Source: Bin87 sp965204905
GTDB taxonomy: Bacteria > Chloroflexota > Dehalococcoidia > Lucifugimonadales > UBA3495
NCBI GenBank assembly: GCA_965204905.1
Contig: OZ242042.1
Location: 2,170,001-2,234,000, forward strand
Length of the DNA: 64,000 bases
Direction: 5' to 3'
The stretch's first letter is position 1. Every line of letters begins with the position of its first letter. A program made the translations under genes and the position numbers. Under the pieces are notes generated by a model. That model saw only the letters and a program-made list of their open reading frames with translations, made no database searches and was not told the DNA's origin. Below, piece after piece: positions 1-8,746 of the stretch.

Positions 1-24
1 CGGCGATATTGTGAGGCAGACCCT

Positions 25-1287
25 CTAGCGCGCGTTGGTCACCGTTACCGGCAGGCTTTCGAGCGCGCGCAGCCCGATGAGCTGGTCGTAGTCCAGCTCC
101 TCCATCGGCACTTCCAGCTCCAGGCTGTCGAACCTGTTGGCGAGGTTGCGGAAGATTTCCTGACCTTCCAGCCGGGCCAGGGTTGCGCCCAAGCAGTGAT
201 GCACTCCGCTGCCGAAAGCCACGTGCTGGTTGGGGTAGCGCTCGATGTCGAAATCGTCGGCGCGGTCGAACACCTTGGGGTCGCGGTTCGCGCCAGAGAT
301 GAACCAGCGCACTCGGTCGTTCTTGTTGATGGTCTGACCGGCGAGCTCAATATCATCCATGGCGATGCGCTGGATCGACTTCACGGGAGAATCGTATCGC
401 AGGCACTCCTCGGTGGCGCGCACCGTCTTGCCTTCGGGGTCGGTCTTCAGATTGGCCCACTGGTCCGGGTGCTGGGTGAACGCCAGCGTGCCGTTGCAGA
501 TCAGGTTGATTGTGGTCTCGTGGCCGGCGGACAGCAGCAGCATCACGTTGTTGACCACCTGGTCACGGGTGAAAATACCCTGGCGCTCGCCCTCTGCCAC
601 AACGGAAATCAGGTCGTCCCTGGGGTTGTCCACGCGCTCGGCTACCAGCGGTCCCAGGTAGTCCTGGAGATTCTGCACCGATTCGGACAGCGGTCCCATC
701 CGGTCGGGGCCGGTCCGGTTCAGATGTCGCAGATCCTTCGCCAGCTTGCGCATGATGGGGCGGTCGCTGTCGGGGATACCCAGCATCCGGGCGATCACCA
801 GCAGGGGCAGCGGGGTTGCCAGGTCGGCCATCACGTCCATGCGGCCTTTCTCCTGCACCACGTCCAGCAACTCGTCGATGGCAGACTGCACCAGCGGCCG
901 CCACATCTCCATTGACTTGGGGGTGAAGTACCCGTGCATCACCCGCCGCATGTCCACGTGGTCCGGGCCGGAGATGCCAGTGTTGTAGCGCCTCTGGTCG
1001 TGCTGAATGAAGCGGGAAACCTGCCAATTCTTGATGAAGTTGTAGATTTCCATGTCGTCTTCATCGATGGGCGGGTTGGGCGGGCGCACGTCCCGGGCGA
1101 AAACGCTGGACGAGAACACCTCGGGATGCCGGGTCACCCAAACCAGATGCTCCCACGAGGTGACCATCCACACCTCGTATTGCTCGTTGTAGTGGACAGG
1201 CTCCCAGTCTCGCAGACGGGCGAAGAAATCGTAGGGCTGGTACATCGCCTCAAGGGAGAAGGGGTCGTCATTGATGGTGCTTACCAT
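25..1287 (-). CDS. Cytochrome P450 (first of a tandem pair)
   Basis: A complete 420-residue bacterial class I-type P450, the usual length for soluble bacterial CYPs. The I-helix oxygen-activation motif AGHETT is near residue 255, the ExxR helix appears as EECLR, and the heme loop FGSGVHHCLG places the axial thiolate at Cys365. There is no membrane anchor. The ATG at 1287 is preceded by a clear GGGAGG ribosome site. No ferredoxin or reductase gene adjoins it, so the electron donor must be encoded elsewhere. It lies directly downstream of a second P450 with very similar motifs (LARLEGQE after the heme Cys in both), which indicates a tandem duplication. The substrate cannot be told from sequence. 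A TATAAT at 1359-1364 on this strand may be its own -10 box. Confidence 0.95.
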   Translation of the reverse strand: MVSTINDDPFSLEAMYQPYDFFARLRDWEPVHYNEQYEVWMVTSWEHLVWVTRHPEVFSSSVFARDVRPPNPPIDEDDMEIYNFIKNWQVSRFIQHDQRRYNTGISGPDHVDMRRVMHGYFTPKSMEMWRPLVQSAIDELLDVVQEKGRMDVMADLATPLPLLVIARMLGIPDSDRPIMRKLAKDLRHLNRTGPDRMGPLSESVQNLQDYLGPLVAERVDNPRDDLISVVAEGERQGIFTRDQVVNNVMLLLSAGHETTINLICNGTLAFTQHPDQWANLKTDPEGKTVRATEECLRYDSPVKSIQRIAMDDIELAGQTINKNDRVRWFISGANRDPKVFDRADDFDIERYPNQHVAFGSGVHHCLGATLARLEGQEIFRNLANRFDSLELEVPMEELDYDQLIGLRALESLPVTVTNAR

Positions 1288-1436
1288 GGCTGCAACCTCC
1301 CGGTTTAAGGGTTTTACGTCAGACTTCCATTCATTTTTGACGAGTTTCGGATTACACGATTATAACCAACGCGATACCCGTCGTACAGTCCCAAATGAAC
1401 GCAAGGTAGCGTTGCAATTTACACCGCATTAAATCA

Positions 1437-1459
1437 GGGGCGGGCCAGATGCCCGCCCC
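1437..1459 (-). terminator. GC-rich hairpin after the second P450
   Basis: A 9-bp perfect stem (GGGGCGGGC pairing with GCCCGCCCC) around a 5-nt loop lies about 30 nt past the stop of the P450 at 1489. On the - strand it is followed by TGATTT, a weak U-tract. It probably ends that transcript before the next P450. It also resembles the GGGGC...GCCCC palindromes seen elsewhere in the window. Confidence 0.5.
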
Positions 1460-1488
1460 CAATACAGAGGCTCTCGTGTGAACGCGAT

Positions 1489-2775
1489 TTACGACAGGTT
1501 GACCGGCAGCGTCTCCAGCGTGCGGAACGTGATGCTGGAAGTGTAGGTCAAGTCCTCGGGGTTGGCGTTCATGTTGAGGTTGGGGAATCGCTCGGCAATC
1601 GCCTTGAACGCCTCCTGACCTTCGAGGCGCGCCAACGTGGCGCCCAAACAGTGGTGGATGCCGCTGCCAAAGGCGACGTGGGGGTTCGGGTAGCGCTCGA
1701 TGTCAAAGTCATCGGGACGGTCGAAGACTTCGGGGTCGCGGTTGGCTGAAGTGACGAACCAGCGCATCCGCTCGTCCTTCTGGATGGTCTTGCCGCCGAG
1801 TTCCACATCCTCGCCGGCGATGCGGGTGATGGACTTAACCGGAGCGTCGTATCGCAGGCACTCCTCGGTGGCGCGAATCATCTTGGCGGCCGGGTCGGTC
1901 TTGAACAGTTCCCACTGGTCGGGGTGGGTCATAAAGGCCCGGGTGCCGTTGCAGATGAGGTTGATGGTCGTCTCGTGACCGGCCAGCAGCAGCAGGATCG
2001 CGTTGGCAACCACCTGTTCCTCGCTCATGATCTGCTTGCCGGCGGCGTTGGTGGTGCGGGCGGCGTCGGTCATCTTGTCCAGCAGGTCGCCGTTGGGGTT
2101 TTTGACCCGCTCCTTGACCATGGGGCGCAGGTACTCCTGCAACTCGGTGATTCCTTCGGCGAGCGGCTGCATCCGGTCGGCGTTGCCGCGGCCGATGAAC
2201 AGCAGCTTCTCCGCAAGCGAGCGGATGAACTGACGGTCGTAGGTTTCGATGCCCATCATGGCGGCGATGACCAGCAGAGGCAGCGGCGTCGCATAGTCGC
2301 GCATCACGTCCATGTGACCGCGGTCTTCGGCCTCGTCCAGCAACTGCTTGATGGCGGACTGCACCAACGGGCGCCAGAGTTCCATGGCCTTCGGGGTAAA
2401 GTACCCGTGGATAACCTTGCGCATGTCGGTGTGGTCAGGCCCGCCGTGCTCGGCGATCTCCTGGTGAGCGCTGACGGCGCGGCGGTCAGTCTGGATAAAC
2501 CACTGGCTGAAAAAATTCCGCACGTCCTCATAGAGGCCCATGTCGGACTCATCAATGGAGGGGTACGGAGGCAGCGGGTCACGGTGGAATACCTCCGAGG
2601 AGAAGGCTTCCGGACGCCGGGTCACCCAAACCAGATCCTTGTACTTGGTGATGACCCACAACTTGTAGGGGTCGTTCCAGTGGACCGGGTCTTCTTCCCG
2701 CATCCGCCCGAAATAGGTATAGGGGTCTTGGATGACCTCAGGCGAAAACAGGTCTTCGTTGAATGTGGTAACCAT
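1489..2775 (-). CDS. Cytochrome P450 (second of a tandem pair)
   Basis: A 428-residue P450 paralogous to its downstream neighbour. It has the I-helix motif AGHETT, the EECLR helix, and heme loop FGSGIHHCLG with the axial Cys at 376. An upstream in-frame ATG at 2829 exists, but the ATG at 2775 carries a GGGAGGAA ribosome site 5-6 nt upstream, so I place the start there. The N-terminal segments of the two P450s align (FSLEAMYQPYDFFARL and FSPEVIQDPYTYFGRM), as do the C-terminal ends. A good sigma70-type promoter lies upstream at 2854-2882. Redox partner and substrate are unknown. The pair could be co-transcribed, although a hairpin separates them. Confidence 0.95.
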   Translation of the reverse strand: MVTTFNEDLFSPEVIQDPYTYFGRMREEDPVHWNDPYKLWVITKYKDLVWVTRRPEAFSSEVFHRDPLPPYPSIDESDMGLYEDVRNFFSQWFIQTDRRAVSAHQEIAEHGGPDHTDMRKVIHGYFTPKAMELWRPLVQSAIKQLLDEAEDRGHMDVMRDYATPLPLLVIAAMMGIETYDRQFIRSLAEKLLFIGRGNADRMQPLAEGITELQEYLRPMVKERVKNPNGDLLDKMTDAARTTNAAGKQIMSEEQVVANAILLLLAGHETTINLICNGTRAFMTHPDQWELFKTDPAAKMIRATEECLRYDAPVKSITRIAGEDVELGGKTIQKDERMRWFVTSANRDPEVFDRPDDFDIERYPNPHVAFGSGIHHCLGATLARLEGQEAFKAIAERFPNLNMNANPEDLTYTSSITFRTLETLPVNLS

Positions 2776-2853
2776 ATAGTTCCTCCCGTAACTTTCACGG
2801 CAGACCGTACCGCTGGAGCATTTAACCAACGGCTTTTATCGCGACTTTTCAGA

Positions 2854-2882
2854 ATTTTAGCAATCGGCCCGTTTCCGGTCAA
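2854..2882 (-). promoter_or_regulatory. Promoter of the second P450
   Basis: On the - strand, TTGACC (2877-2882) is separated by 17 nt from TAAAAT (2854-2859). The -10 box is preceded by TGC, giving an extended -10 element. Predicted transcription starts about 70 nt upstream of the ATG at 2775. Confidence 0.6.
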
Positions 2883-2977
2883 TCTCAAACAGATTTATAT
2901 TGCACGTGTGGTTGCATTACCAGAACAAATACCGTTCGGCGGCGAAATCCGTAATCGCGTGGGGCCGCGCAACTGCT

Positions 2978-2986
2978 TGCTATAAT
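2978..2986 (+). promoter_or_regulatory. Extended -10 promoter of glmU
   Basis: TGCTATAAT is a perfect extended -10 element about 40 nt upstream of the glmU ATG. No recognisable -35 hexamer stands 16-18 nt upstream, as is common for TGn-type promoters. Confidence 0.6.
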
Positions 2987-3027
2987 TCAGGCTGCATCGC
3001 CACACGTCATTAGCCGGGAGGACAGCC

Positions 3028-4428
3028 ATGAACGCGACCCAGCCCCCAACAGATAGCGTCGGTATCATCCTGGCGGCGGGACACGGCAGTCGCATGCGCT
3101 CACGCATCACGAAACCGCTGCACACAGCGGCCGGAAAGGAGTTGATCCGGTATCCGGTGGACCTGCTCGCTGAATGCGGCATACAAAATATCGTCGTAGT
3201 CGCTTCGCCGAGTAATCTGGCAAGCCTCGCTGCCGTTGTGGGCGACACCGTTCAGTACGTGGTGCAGCCCACGGCAGAGGGGACCGCGGACGCAGTATCG
3301 TGGGGATTGAGCGCACTGGATTACGCGCCCGAGCTGGTCATGGTGATGGCAGCAGACACTCCGTTGGTGAGGGCGAAATCCCTACGCAAATTAATCGACG
3401 AGCATGCCTCCAGGACCGAGCGGCGAATGACGATACTGACCGCTACCGACGTGTTTGCGCAGGATCTAGGCCGTATTGAGCGTGCCGCTCCCGGAGATTC
3501 CAGCGCCGTCGGACGGGTCTCGGCCATTGTGGAGGCTCGAGACCAAGACGTTGACTCTGCTTCTTTCCAACCGGCGGAGGTAAATACCGGAGTGTACTGC
3601 TTCGATGGGCGATGGCTGGCCGGAAATCTTGGCAGCATCCCCCGCGCCAAGTCCGGCGAACTTTACCTCACGGCGTTGGCTGAGCTGGCTGCCCAGGTCG
3701 GCGATGACGTGGTGGCGGCGCCGTTCGCGCTGGCCGACGAAGCTATAGGAGTGAATGATCGACAACAACTGTCGGTGGTATCCACCGTGTTGCAGGACCG
3801 CATCAATTCGCACTGGATGTTGGAAGGCGTCACCATTATTGATTCTGCAACGACCTATATCGACGCCGACGTTGTGATCGGCGCAGATACCGTGATCCTG
3901 CCCAACACCATGCTGTCCGGGCAAACCGTCATAGGCGAAGAATGCGAGATCGGCCCTAACTGCGTGATTCGGGATTCGACGATTGCAGACCGGTGCAGAA
4001 TTGTCGCCTCCACGGTTGAAGAGTCCAGCGTCCACGGCGACGTAAGCATCGGGCCTTACAGTCATCTGCGTCCTCAATCACTGATCGAGAAAGGGGTCCA
4101 CCTTGGCAACTACGTCGAGGTCAAAAACAGTCGAATCGGCTCCTTCTCGGCGGCAGGGCACTTTTCCTACCTGGGCGACGCGAACATCGGCGCCGGCGTG
4201 AACATCGGCGCCGGGACCATCACCTGCAACTATGACGGCGTATCGAAGCATCTAACCACGGTGGAAGAAGGCGCTTTCATTGGCAGCGATACCATGCTGA
4301 TCGCTCCGGTGACCGTGGGCGCCCGCGCACTGACCGGCGCCGGATCAGTGGTTACTCGAGACGTGCCTCCCGCTGGACGAGTCGCCGGTGTTCCTGCTAG
4401 ACTGCTACCATCGCACACCGAGGAGTGA
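3028..4428 (+). CDS. glmU: Bifunctional UDP-N-acetylglucosamine pyrophosphorylase / glucosamine-1-phosphate acetyltransferase
   Basis: The 466-residue protein matches the family length of about 460. Residues 10-230 form the uridylyltransferase Rossmann-like domain, with the nucleotide-binding loop LAAGHGSRMRS at about residue 13. Residues 250-450 form the left-handed beta-helix acetyltransferase of hexapeptide repeats, with NYVEVKNS and the NIGAGTITCNYDG segment of the active site. It makes UDP-GlcNAc from GlcN-1-P in the cytoplasm, feeding cell-wall or surface-polysaccharide synthesis. The ATG at 3028 has a GGGAGG ribosome site. An extended -10 promoter lies 40 nt upstream. The next gene follows after 65 nt and may be co-transcribed. 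Confidence 0.97.
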   Translation: MNATQPPTDSVGIILAAGHGSRMRSRITKPLHTAAGKELIRYPVDLLAECGIQNIVVVASPSNLASLAAVVGDTVQYVVQPTAEGTADAVSWGLSALDYAPELVMVMAADTPLVRAKSLRKLIDEHASRTERRMTILTATDVFAQDLGRIERAAPGDSSAVGRVSAIVEARDQDVDSASFQPAEVNTGVYCFDGRWLAGNLGSIPRAKSGELYLTALAELAAQVGDDVVAAPFALADEAIGVNDRQQLSVVSTVLQDRINSHWMLEGVTIIDSATTYIDADVVIGADTVILPNTMLSGQTVIGEECEIGPNCVIRDSTIADRCRIVASTVEESSVHGDVSIGPYSHLRPQSLIEKGVHLGNYVEVKNSRIGSFSAAGHFSYLGDANIGAGVNIGAGTITCNYDGVSKHLTTVEEGAFIGSDTMLIAPVTVGARALTGAGSVVTRDVPPAGRVAGVPARLLPSHTEE

Positions 4429-4493
4429 CATTGACCCGTTTCGGTCCGATACTGTCGTAATCTCGTCGATGGTATCGGCAAAGGGCCGCCACT

Positions 4494-5726
4494 TTGGATA
4501 CTGATAGTAGCTTACCCCCGTTATTGTTCCTCGCTGCGTCTCTGCTGGCCTTTGGTTGGGTTAGCATAGCAGTTGCCACGCGCAGACGGCGGCTCGGGCT
4601 GGTCGCTTTACTTGGCTACTCCCCCTCGCCGGGTCTGGGGGCACTGCGAGTGCTGTCCGCCGGGATAGCCGGCGTTTCGCTTGGAGCGCTGATCTTCGGG
4701 TTGATTCCCGCCCTTGCCACCGTGCTGCTCCTGCTGATATCGGCAGGAGCCACCGCCCTGGTCCTAATCGCCTTACAGGCTCTCACCGATCTCTGGGCCT
4801 CCCTATATCCAAACGGGGCTCGCCGTGTGGCCCGCCCACGCCAGTGGCTCTTCAGGCGAAGAGTGTCAACGACCAACGGCGCCGGAACATCCGCGGGCGT
4901 CGAAATCAGTGCCTCATCTGCGATTGGTCAGGCCGGCATTTCCAATACTGACGACGAAGCCCATCTGGAGACCGATCCACTTACCGCGGATGAAATCCTG
5001 AACCTGGACCAGAACGACATTGATATGGTGCGTTCCATCAGTCGCATGGACGACAGGGACGTCCTGGACATCATGGTGCCCCGCCTGGATATGGATGCGA
5101 TTGCGCTCACGTCTTCTCTGGACGAAGTGGTCAAAGCATTCGTGTCAACGAGGCACACCCGATTGCCGGTCTATCGAAACACCATGGATGACGTGGTTGG
5201 CATAGTTCATATCAGCGATGTTTTACCGGTTTTGGCTTCCGGTGAAACCGAGACTACGCTCGACGACCTCATGCGCGACCCGGAGTTCGTGGCCGAAAAC
5301 ATGGCTGTGGACGACCTGCTCCACCTCATGCGAACCAAATCACTGCAAATGGCGGTGGTGGTTGACGAGTACGGGGGAGTGGAGGGTTTGGTTACTCTTG
5401 AGGACGTGCTGGAAGAAATTGTCGGGGAGATCGATGACGAATTCGCCGCCAGCGACCCCGAGACGCCCCTCATGGCCGACGACGGCTCATGGACCTTGAA
5501 CGCCACCATGCCGGTGGAAGAAGTCAACCGAATCATCGGCGTGCAGCTCAACGGCCACGACGTCAACACCATCGGCGGGTATGTCTATACCGAGCTGGGT
5601 AGAATGCCCACGTCCGGCGATGTCATCGCCAAAGATGGCCTCTGCATTGAAGTGGTACAGGTGCGCGGACGCCGTATCCAGCAGGTGCGTTTATCGTGGC
5701 CCGGAGCCAGGGAAGAATCAGATTGA
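4494..5726 (+). CDS. CBS-pair CorC/HlyC-type membrane protein
   Basis: The 410-residue protein starts at TTG, with only a weak AAAGGG upstream. Residues 5-105 hold two or three hydrophobic segments (LLFLAASLLAFGWVSIAV, then SAGIAGVSLGALIFGLIPAL and the following LLL stretch). A charged linker is followed by a CBS pair: residues 180-240 include MVPRLDMDAI and RLPVYRNTMDDVVGIVHISD, and residues 265-315 include MAVVVDEYGGVEGLVTLEDV. The C-terminal CorC_HlyC domain is at about 325-405. The cytosolic part is typical of the CNNM/CorC family linked to Mg2+ or other cation transport. The membrane part is shorter than the usual DUF21 domain and I do not recognise it as DUF21, so transport activity is uncertain. 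Confidence 0.85.
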   Translation: MDTDSSLPPLLFLAASLLAFGWVSIAVATRRRRLGLVALLGYSPSPGLGALRVLSAGIAGVSLGALIFGLIPALATVLLLLISAGATALVLIALQALTDLWASLYPNGARRVARPRQWLFRRRVSTTNGAGTSAGVEISASSAIGQAGISNTDDEAHLETDPLTADEILNLDQNDIDMVRSISRMDDRDVLDIMVPRLDMDAIALTSSLDEVVKAFVSTRHTRLPVYRNTMDDVVGIVHISDVLPVLASGETETTLDDLMRDPEFVAENMAVDDLLHLMRTKSLQMAVVVDEYGGVEGLVTLEDVLEEIVGEIDDEFAASDPETPLMADDGSWTLNATMPVEEVNRIIGVQLNGHDVNTIGGYVYTELGRMPTSGDVIAKDGLCIEVVQVRGRRIQQVRLSWPGAREESD

Positions 5727-5755
5727 CAAGCCGTAAATTCGGCTTCCCAAACTGC

Positions 5756-6520
5756 CTACTGCACGCCCACCAGCTCGCCGCTCAACACGAGGAAGTGATC
5801 GTACAAGCCGGATGGCACGGGGACGCTCAGGTGTACGGTAGCGCGCTCGCTCCCGCTCAGCCTGAGATCAGCGGCCCGGAAAACGTCGGTATGAGTGGCA
5901 GCGTAAACGTAGGTTCTCGACCCGTTATCAACGAATATCAGGATGTCATCGCCCCCGGTAAGTAGCTCCGGCGCCCGGGTTAGACCTCCAAAATTGTCGG
6001 CGCGCTTGCCCGACTCCCCGAAGAACCACAGCGCGCCCCGTTCGCCGGGGTTGGCTTCCACAATGTTCAGGCTATCGGAACCCATGGAATTCGAATGCGC
6101 GAGGATAGCCCCTCCAGTCAGGCTCGCCTGGTGCATTTTGACGTTGATGCCGAGTTCGGGAACTATCAATCGCTGCGCCGGCGGCAACGTGCCCAGCGGA
6201 CGCGCGTCGGATTGGGTGACCGGGGTGAAACCCAACCCAGCCGCAGTATCCGTGTAAGCGCCGGGCTCCAGCGCCAATGGAGAAACGATCTTCCCTTCCT
6301 GCGGCGCCAGGGGCGCTTCACCCGCCGCCAGTTGAATCGCGTCTGACCTGCTGGCGGCGTAATTGTCCACGCTTGACCGCAGCCAGAACAGGTTGCCGTA
6401 ATAGGCCAATCCCATAATCACCAGCAGCGCGCCGGCGACCAAGAATGCGATGCCCGCCCAACGCAGTCCGTAGTACTGCGCCTGGGTGCGCATCTGCATG
6501 TAATCCAATCCGATTTCCAT
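5756..6520 (-). CDS. Membrane-anchored sortase-fold protein lacking catalytic residues
   Basis: A 254-residue protein. One transmembrane helix (residues 20-42) precedes a linker and a C-terminal region with the sortase layout: RLIVPELGINVKM at 117-129, LLTGGDDILIFVDNG at 186-200, then YVYAATHTDVFRAADL at 204-219. In active sortases the catalytic His follows the VIAGH strand and the Cys sits in TLxTC. Here the corresponding segments read ALWFFGESG (163-171) and ATVHLSVPVPSG (227-238), and the whole protein has no cysteine. I infer a non-catalytic sortase homologue exposed outside the membrane, perhaps a binding or scaffold protein. The start is placed at ATG 6520; a longer form from 6571 is possible. 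It lies 115 nt downstream of a small zinc-ribbon gene on the same strand and converges with the CorC gene. Confidence 0.7.
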   Translation of the reverse strand: MEIGLDYMQMRTQAQYYGLRWAGIAFLVAGALLVIMGLAYYGNLFWLRSSVDNYAASRSDAIQLAAGEAPLAPQEGKIVSPLALEPGAYTDTAAGLGFTPVTQSDARPLGTLPPAQRLIVPELGINVKMHQASLTGGAILAHSNSMGSDSLNIVEANPGERGALWFFGESGKRADNFGGLTRAPELLTGGDDILIFVDNGSRTYVYAATHTDVFRAADLRLSGSERATVHLSVPVPSGLYDHFLVLSGELVGVQ

Positions 6521-6635
6521 ATTGCTACCCTGGTTTGTATGGCGGGCAAAACCGCCAGCCGTCAGGCCCAAGCGTTGACGCCGAAATGCACCGGCAAGCC
6601 GTCTAACGGCCGCCGGTTAGCGCGACATGGCCGTA

Positions 6636-6830
6636 TCAGTGTCGGCCCGACCGGATCGGTTCGTTCACGAAAATGTCGCCGTTGCGGATTTTGATGTTGT
6701 AACCGCAGCCGGGATTAATGCACGTCCAGGCTTTGTAGTGAACCGGGGCACCCTGGGCCCCGTAATCGGACAGTGGCACCAACGCTCCGATATTGCATTG
6801 CTGACAGACGGGCAACTCCATAGCTTCCAC
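6636..6830 (-). CDS. Small zinc-ribbon protein
   Basis: A 64-residue protein with two paired-cysteine knuckles, CQQC at residues 9-12 and CINPGC at 37-42, which would bind one zinc ion. There is no signal peptide or membrane segment. Three starts are possible. GTG at 6830 stands 8 nt from a strong GGGAGG (6839-6844), whereas ATG at 6821 is 17 nt away and TTG at 6833 only 5 nt, so I chose GTG. A 7-bp hairpin (6848-6863) lies just upstream in the leader. It is located between rpoD and the sortase-like gene. The function is unknown; nucleic-acid binding is only one possibility for such a fold. Confidence 0.7.
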   Translation of the reverse strand: MEAMELPVCQQCNIGALVPLSDYGAQGAPVHYKAWTCINPGCGYNIKIRNGDIFVNEPIRSGRH

Positions 6831-6935
6831 CAAAATGACCTCCCTGGCCCGGCGTTCGCCGGGGTCTCGGGTCAGAGTTTATCCCCCGACCCCGGAAATT
6901 TGCCTACGTATGGAGGAACGTTTTTGGGAGTTTTA

Positions 6936-6966
6936 TAAAAAGGGGGCGAATCGTGATTCGCCCCCC
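6936..6966 (-). terminator. Rho-independent terminator of rpoD
   Basis: On the - strand an 11-bp stem (GGGGGCGAATC with GATTCGCCCCC) is followed immediately by TTTTTAT. It lies 28 nt past the rpoD stop codon. The stem sequence belongs to the GGGGCGAATC palindrome family also found at 36562-36592. Confidence 0.85.
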
Positions 6967-6993
6967 GGAACGGCCGCTGTAACGTCCTTCGGA

Positions 6994-8736
6994 TTATTCC
7001 AGGTAGTCCCGGAGCTTTTTGGACCGCGAAGGATGGCGCAGTTTCCGGATGGCCTTGGCTTCAATTTGGCGAATACGCTCCCGCGTAACGCCGAACTCAC
7101 GGCCAACCTCTTCCAGCGTGCGCGTGCGCCCGTCCTCCAAACCGAAGCGGAGCTTCAAGACACGGCTCTCGCGTTCAGTCAGGGAGTTGAGCACTTCCTG
7201 AACCTGCTCGCGCAGTAGCTGCGCAGAAGCGGCGTCCGCCGGAGCCAAGGTGGTGCGATCTTCGATGAAGTCGCCAAGGAACGAGTCTTCCTCTTCGCCA
7301 ATGGGAGTTTCCAGCGAGACCGGTTCCTGGGAAATTTTCTGAATCTCCTCCACCTTTTCGGGCGTCATCTCCATGGCTTCGGCCAACTCTTCCGTGGTGG
7401 GTTCGCGCCCCTTTTCCTGCAACAGCCGGCGGTGATGGCGCATCAGCTTGTTGATGGTTTCCACCATGTGGACCGGAATACGGATGGTGCGAGCTTGGTC
7501 TGCGATGGCCCGGGTGATGGCCTGCCGGATCCACCAGGTAGCGTAGGTGCTGAACTTGTAGCCCTTCCGGTAGTCAAACTTTTCGACGGCGCGGATCAGG
7601 CCGATGTTACCCTCCTGGATCATATCCAGCAGAGCCATGCCTCGACCGATGTACTTCTTGGCCACGCTCACGACCAAACGCAGGTTGGCCTCCGTGAGAT
7701 GGGTCTGAGCGCGCTCGCCATTTTTCTTGGTCTGTTCAAAGTACATGGCGGCATCGAAGTTCTCGCGCTCGACCATATCACTCATTCCGGGTTCGCGGAG
7801 CAACTGAGTCATGAGCAATAGCGAACAATGGTCATCCTGGGCGTACAGTGGAGGCACGTCCAACCCCTGCTCGGGACTGTAGCAGCCGCCCACGCCGTCG
7901 GGGTGCAGTTCGGCCCAGATCGGCACGTATGCGGTAACCACGTCCACCACACGGGGCGGCAGAACCCAGGTGTCCAGGGAGAGTTGTACGATGCGCTGGT
8001 ACGCCACATCCTCTCCGATGTCCAGGTCCCGAGCCACCTGTTCCACCATTGCCGGCGCAACCTCGGCGTCGATCGCCTTGCGGAGGGCCGGGGATTCCTT
8101 GACCTCGGAGAGGGTCATGAATTCGTAGAGTTCAAGATACCGGGCCAGCGAGCGCACCAGGGGAGCGGCGTTAGCGATTCGCGCCAGCAGCACCATGGCC
8201 GCTTCCCACGCGGCGGCTTCCAGAGGCGGGTCGTGGCTGGCGTCCAGGTAATCGACTTGCGCTTCGTCGCTGGCCGCGCGCTCGGCAAGTTCCTGCTCCA
8301 GCTTGAGCAGGTGGTTAAGCCCTTCCAATTCGCGGGCGAGACGTCGTTCGTCGGCGGAGGTCAGCAAGTCCACACGCCCGATTTCCCGGAGATACATGCG
8401 AACCGGGTCGTCCAGGGCATCCGTGCTGTCGGTAGTATCTACCTCGGCCCAGTCCCGCTCTTCACGCTCCATATCCCGCGCGGAAGGGCCGTCCTCCGGC
8501 AGCACGGTGCGCCGCGCTACGGCCATCTGTCGAACCTGCCACTCTTCGTCCGCGGAATCATGGTCGTCAACGTTGACGGAAGAGGTGTTTTCCTCTTCCT
8601 CGTCAACTGCGTCCTCGTCTTCCTCAGAGTCGCTGGCGGTAGCGATGGCGGACGATATGGAGATGGTTTCGCTGCCGTCATAGTCCGGCTCATCTTCGTC
8701 AACGATAACGTTGCGTCGATTGCTGATGATGGTCAT
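6994..8736 (-). CDS. rpoD: Primary sigma factor (sigma70, RpoD)
   Basis: A 580-residue housekeeping sigma factor. An acidic N-terminus precedes region 1.2 (DDPVRMYLREIGRVDLLT). A non-conserved stretch of about 190 residues then leads to regions 2.1-2.4 (NLRLVVSVAKKYIGRG, then FSTYATWWIRQAITRAIAD), region 3, and region 4.2 (LEEVGREFGVTRERIRQIEA). The start is ATG 8736 with GGAGG directly upstream; the longer frame from 8841 runs inside dnaG and has no such signal. It begins 10 nt after the dnaG stop, so the two form the classical dnaG-rpoD operon. A strong terminator follows. The extended -10 promoters seen across the window are presumably read by this factor. Confidence 0.97.
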   Translation of the reverse strand: MTIISNRRNVIVDEDEPDYDGSETISISSAIATASDSEEDEDAVDEEEENTSSVNVDDHDSADEEWQVRQMAVARRTVLPEDGPSARDMEREERDWAEVDTTDSTDALDDPVRMYLREIGRVDLLTSADERRLARELEGLNHLLKLEQELAERAASDEAQVDYLDASHDPPLEAAAWEAAMVLLARIANAAPLVRSLARYLELYEFMTLSEVKESPALRKAIDAEVAPAMVEQVARDLDIGEDVAYQRIVQLSLDTWVLPPRVVDVVTAYVPIWAELHPDGVGGCYSPEQGLDVPPLYAQDDHCSLLLMTQLLREPGMSDMVERENFDAAMYFEQTKKNGERAQTHLTEANLRLVVSVAKKYIGRGMALLDMIQEGNIGLIRAVEKFDYRKGYKFSTYATWWIRQAITRAIADQARTIRIPVHMVETINKLMRHHRRLLQEKGREPTTEELAEAMEMTPEKVEEIQKISQEPVSLETPIGEEEDSFLGDFIEDRTTLAPADAASAQLLREQVQEVLNSLTERESRVLKLRFGLEDGRTRTLEEVGREFGVTRERIRQIEAKAIRKLRHPSRSKKLRDYLE

Positions 8737-8746
8737 AGGGCCTCCG

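Noticed and set aside
1924..2985. 353-residue + strand frame opposite the second P450
   Set aside because: It is the antisense shadow of a GC-rich coding gene; its sequence has no family pattern and it covers a clear P450.
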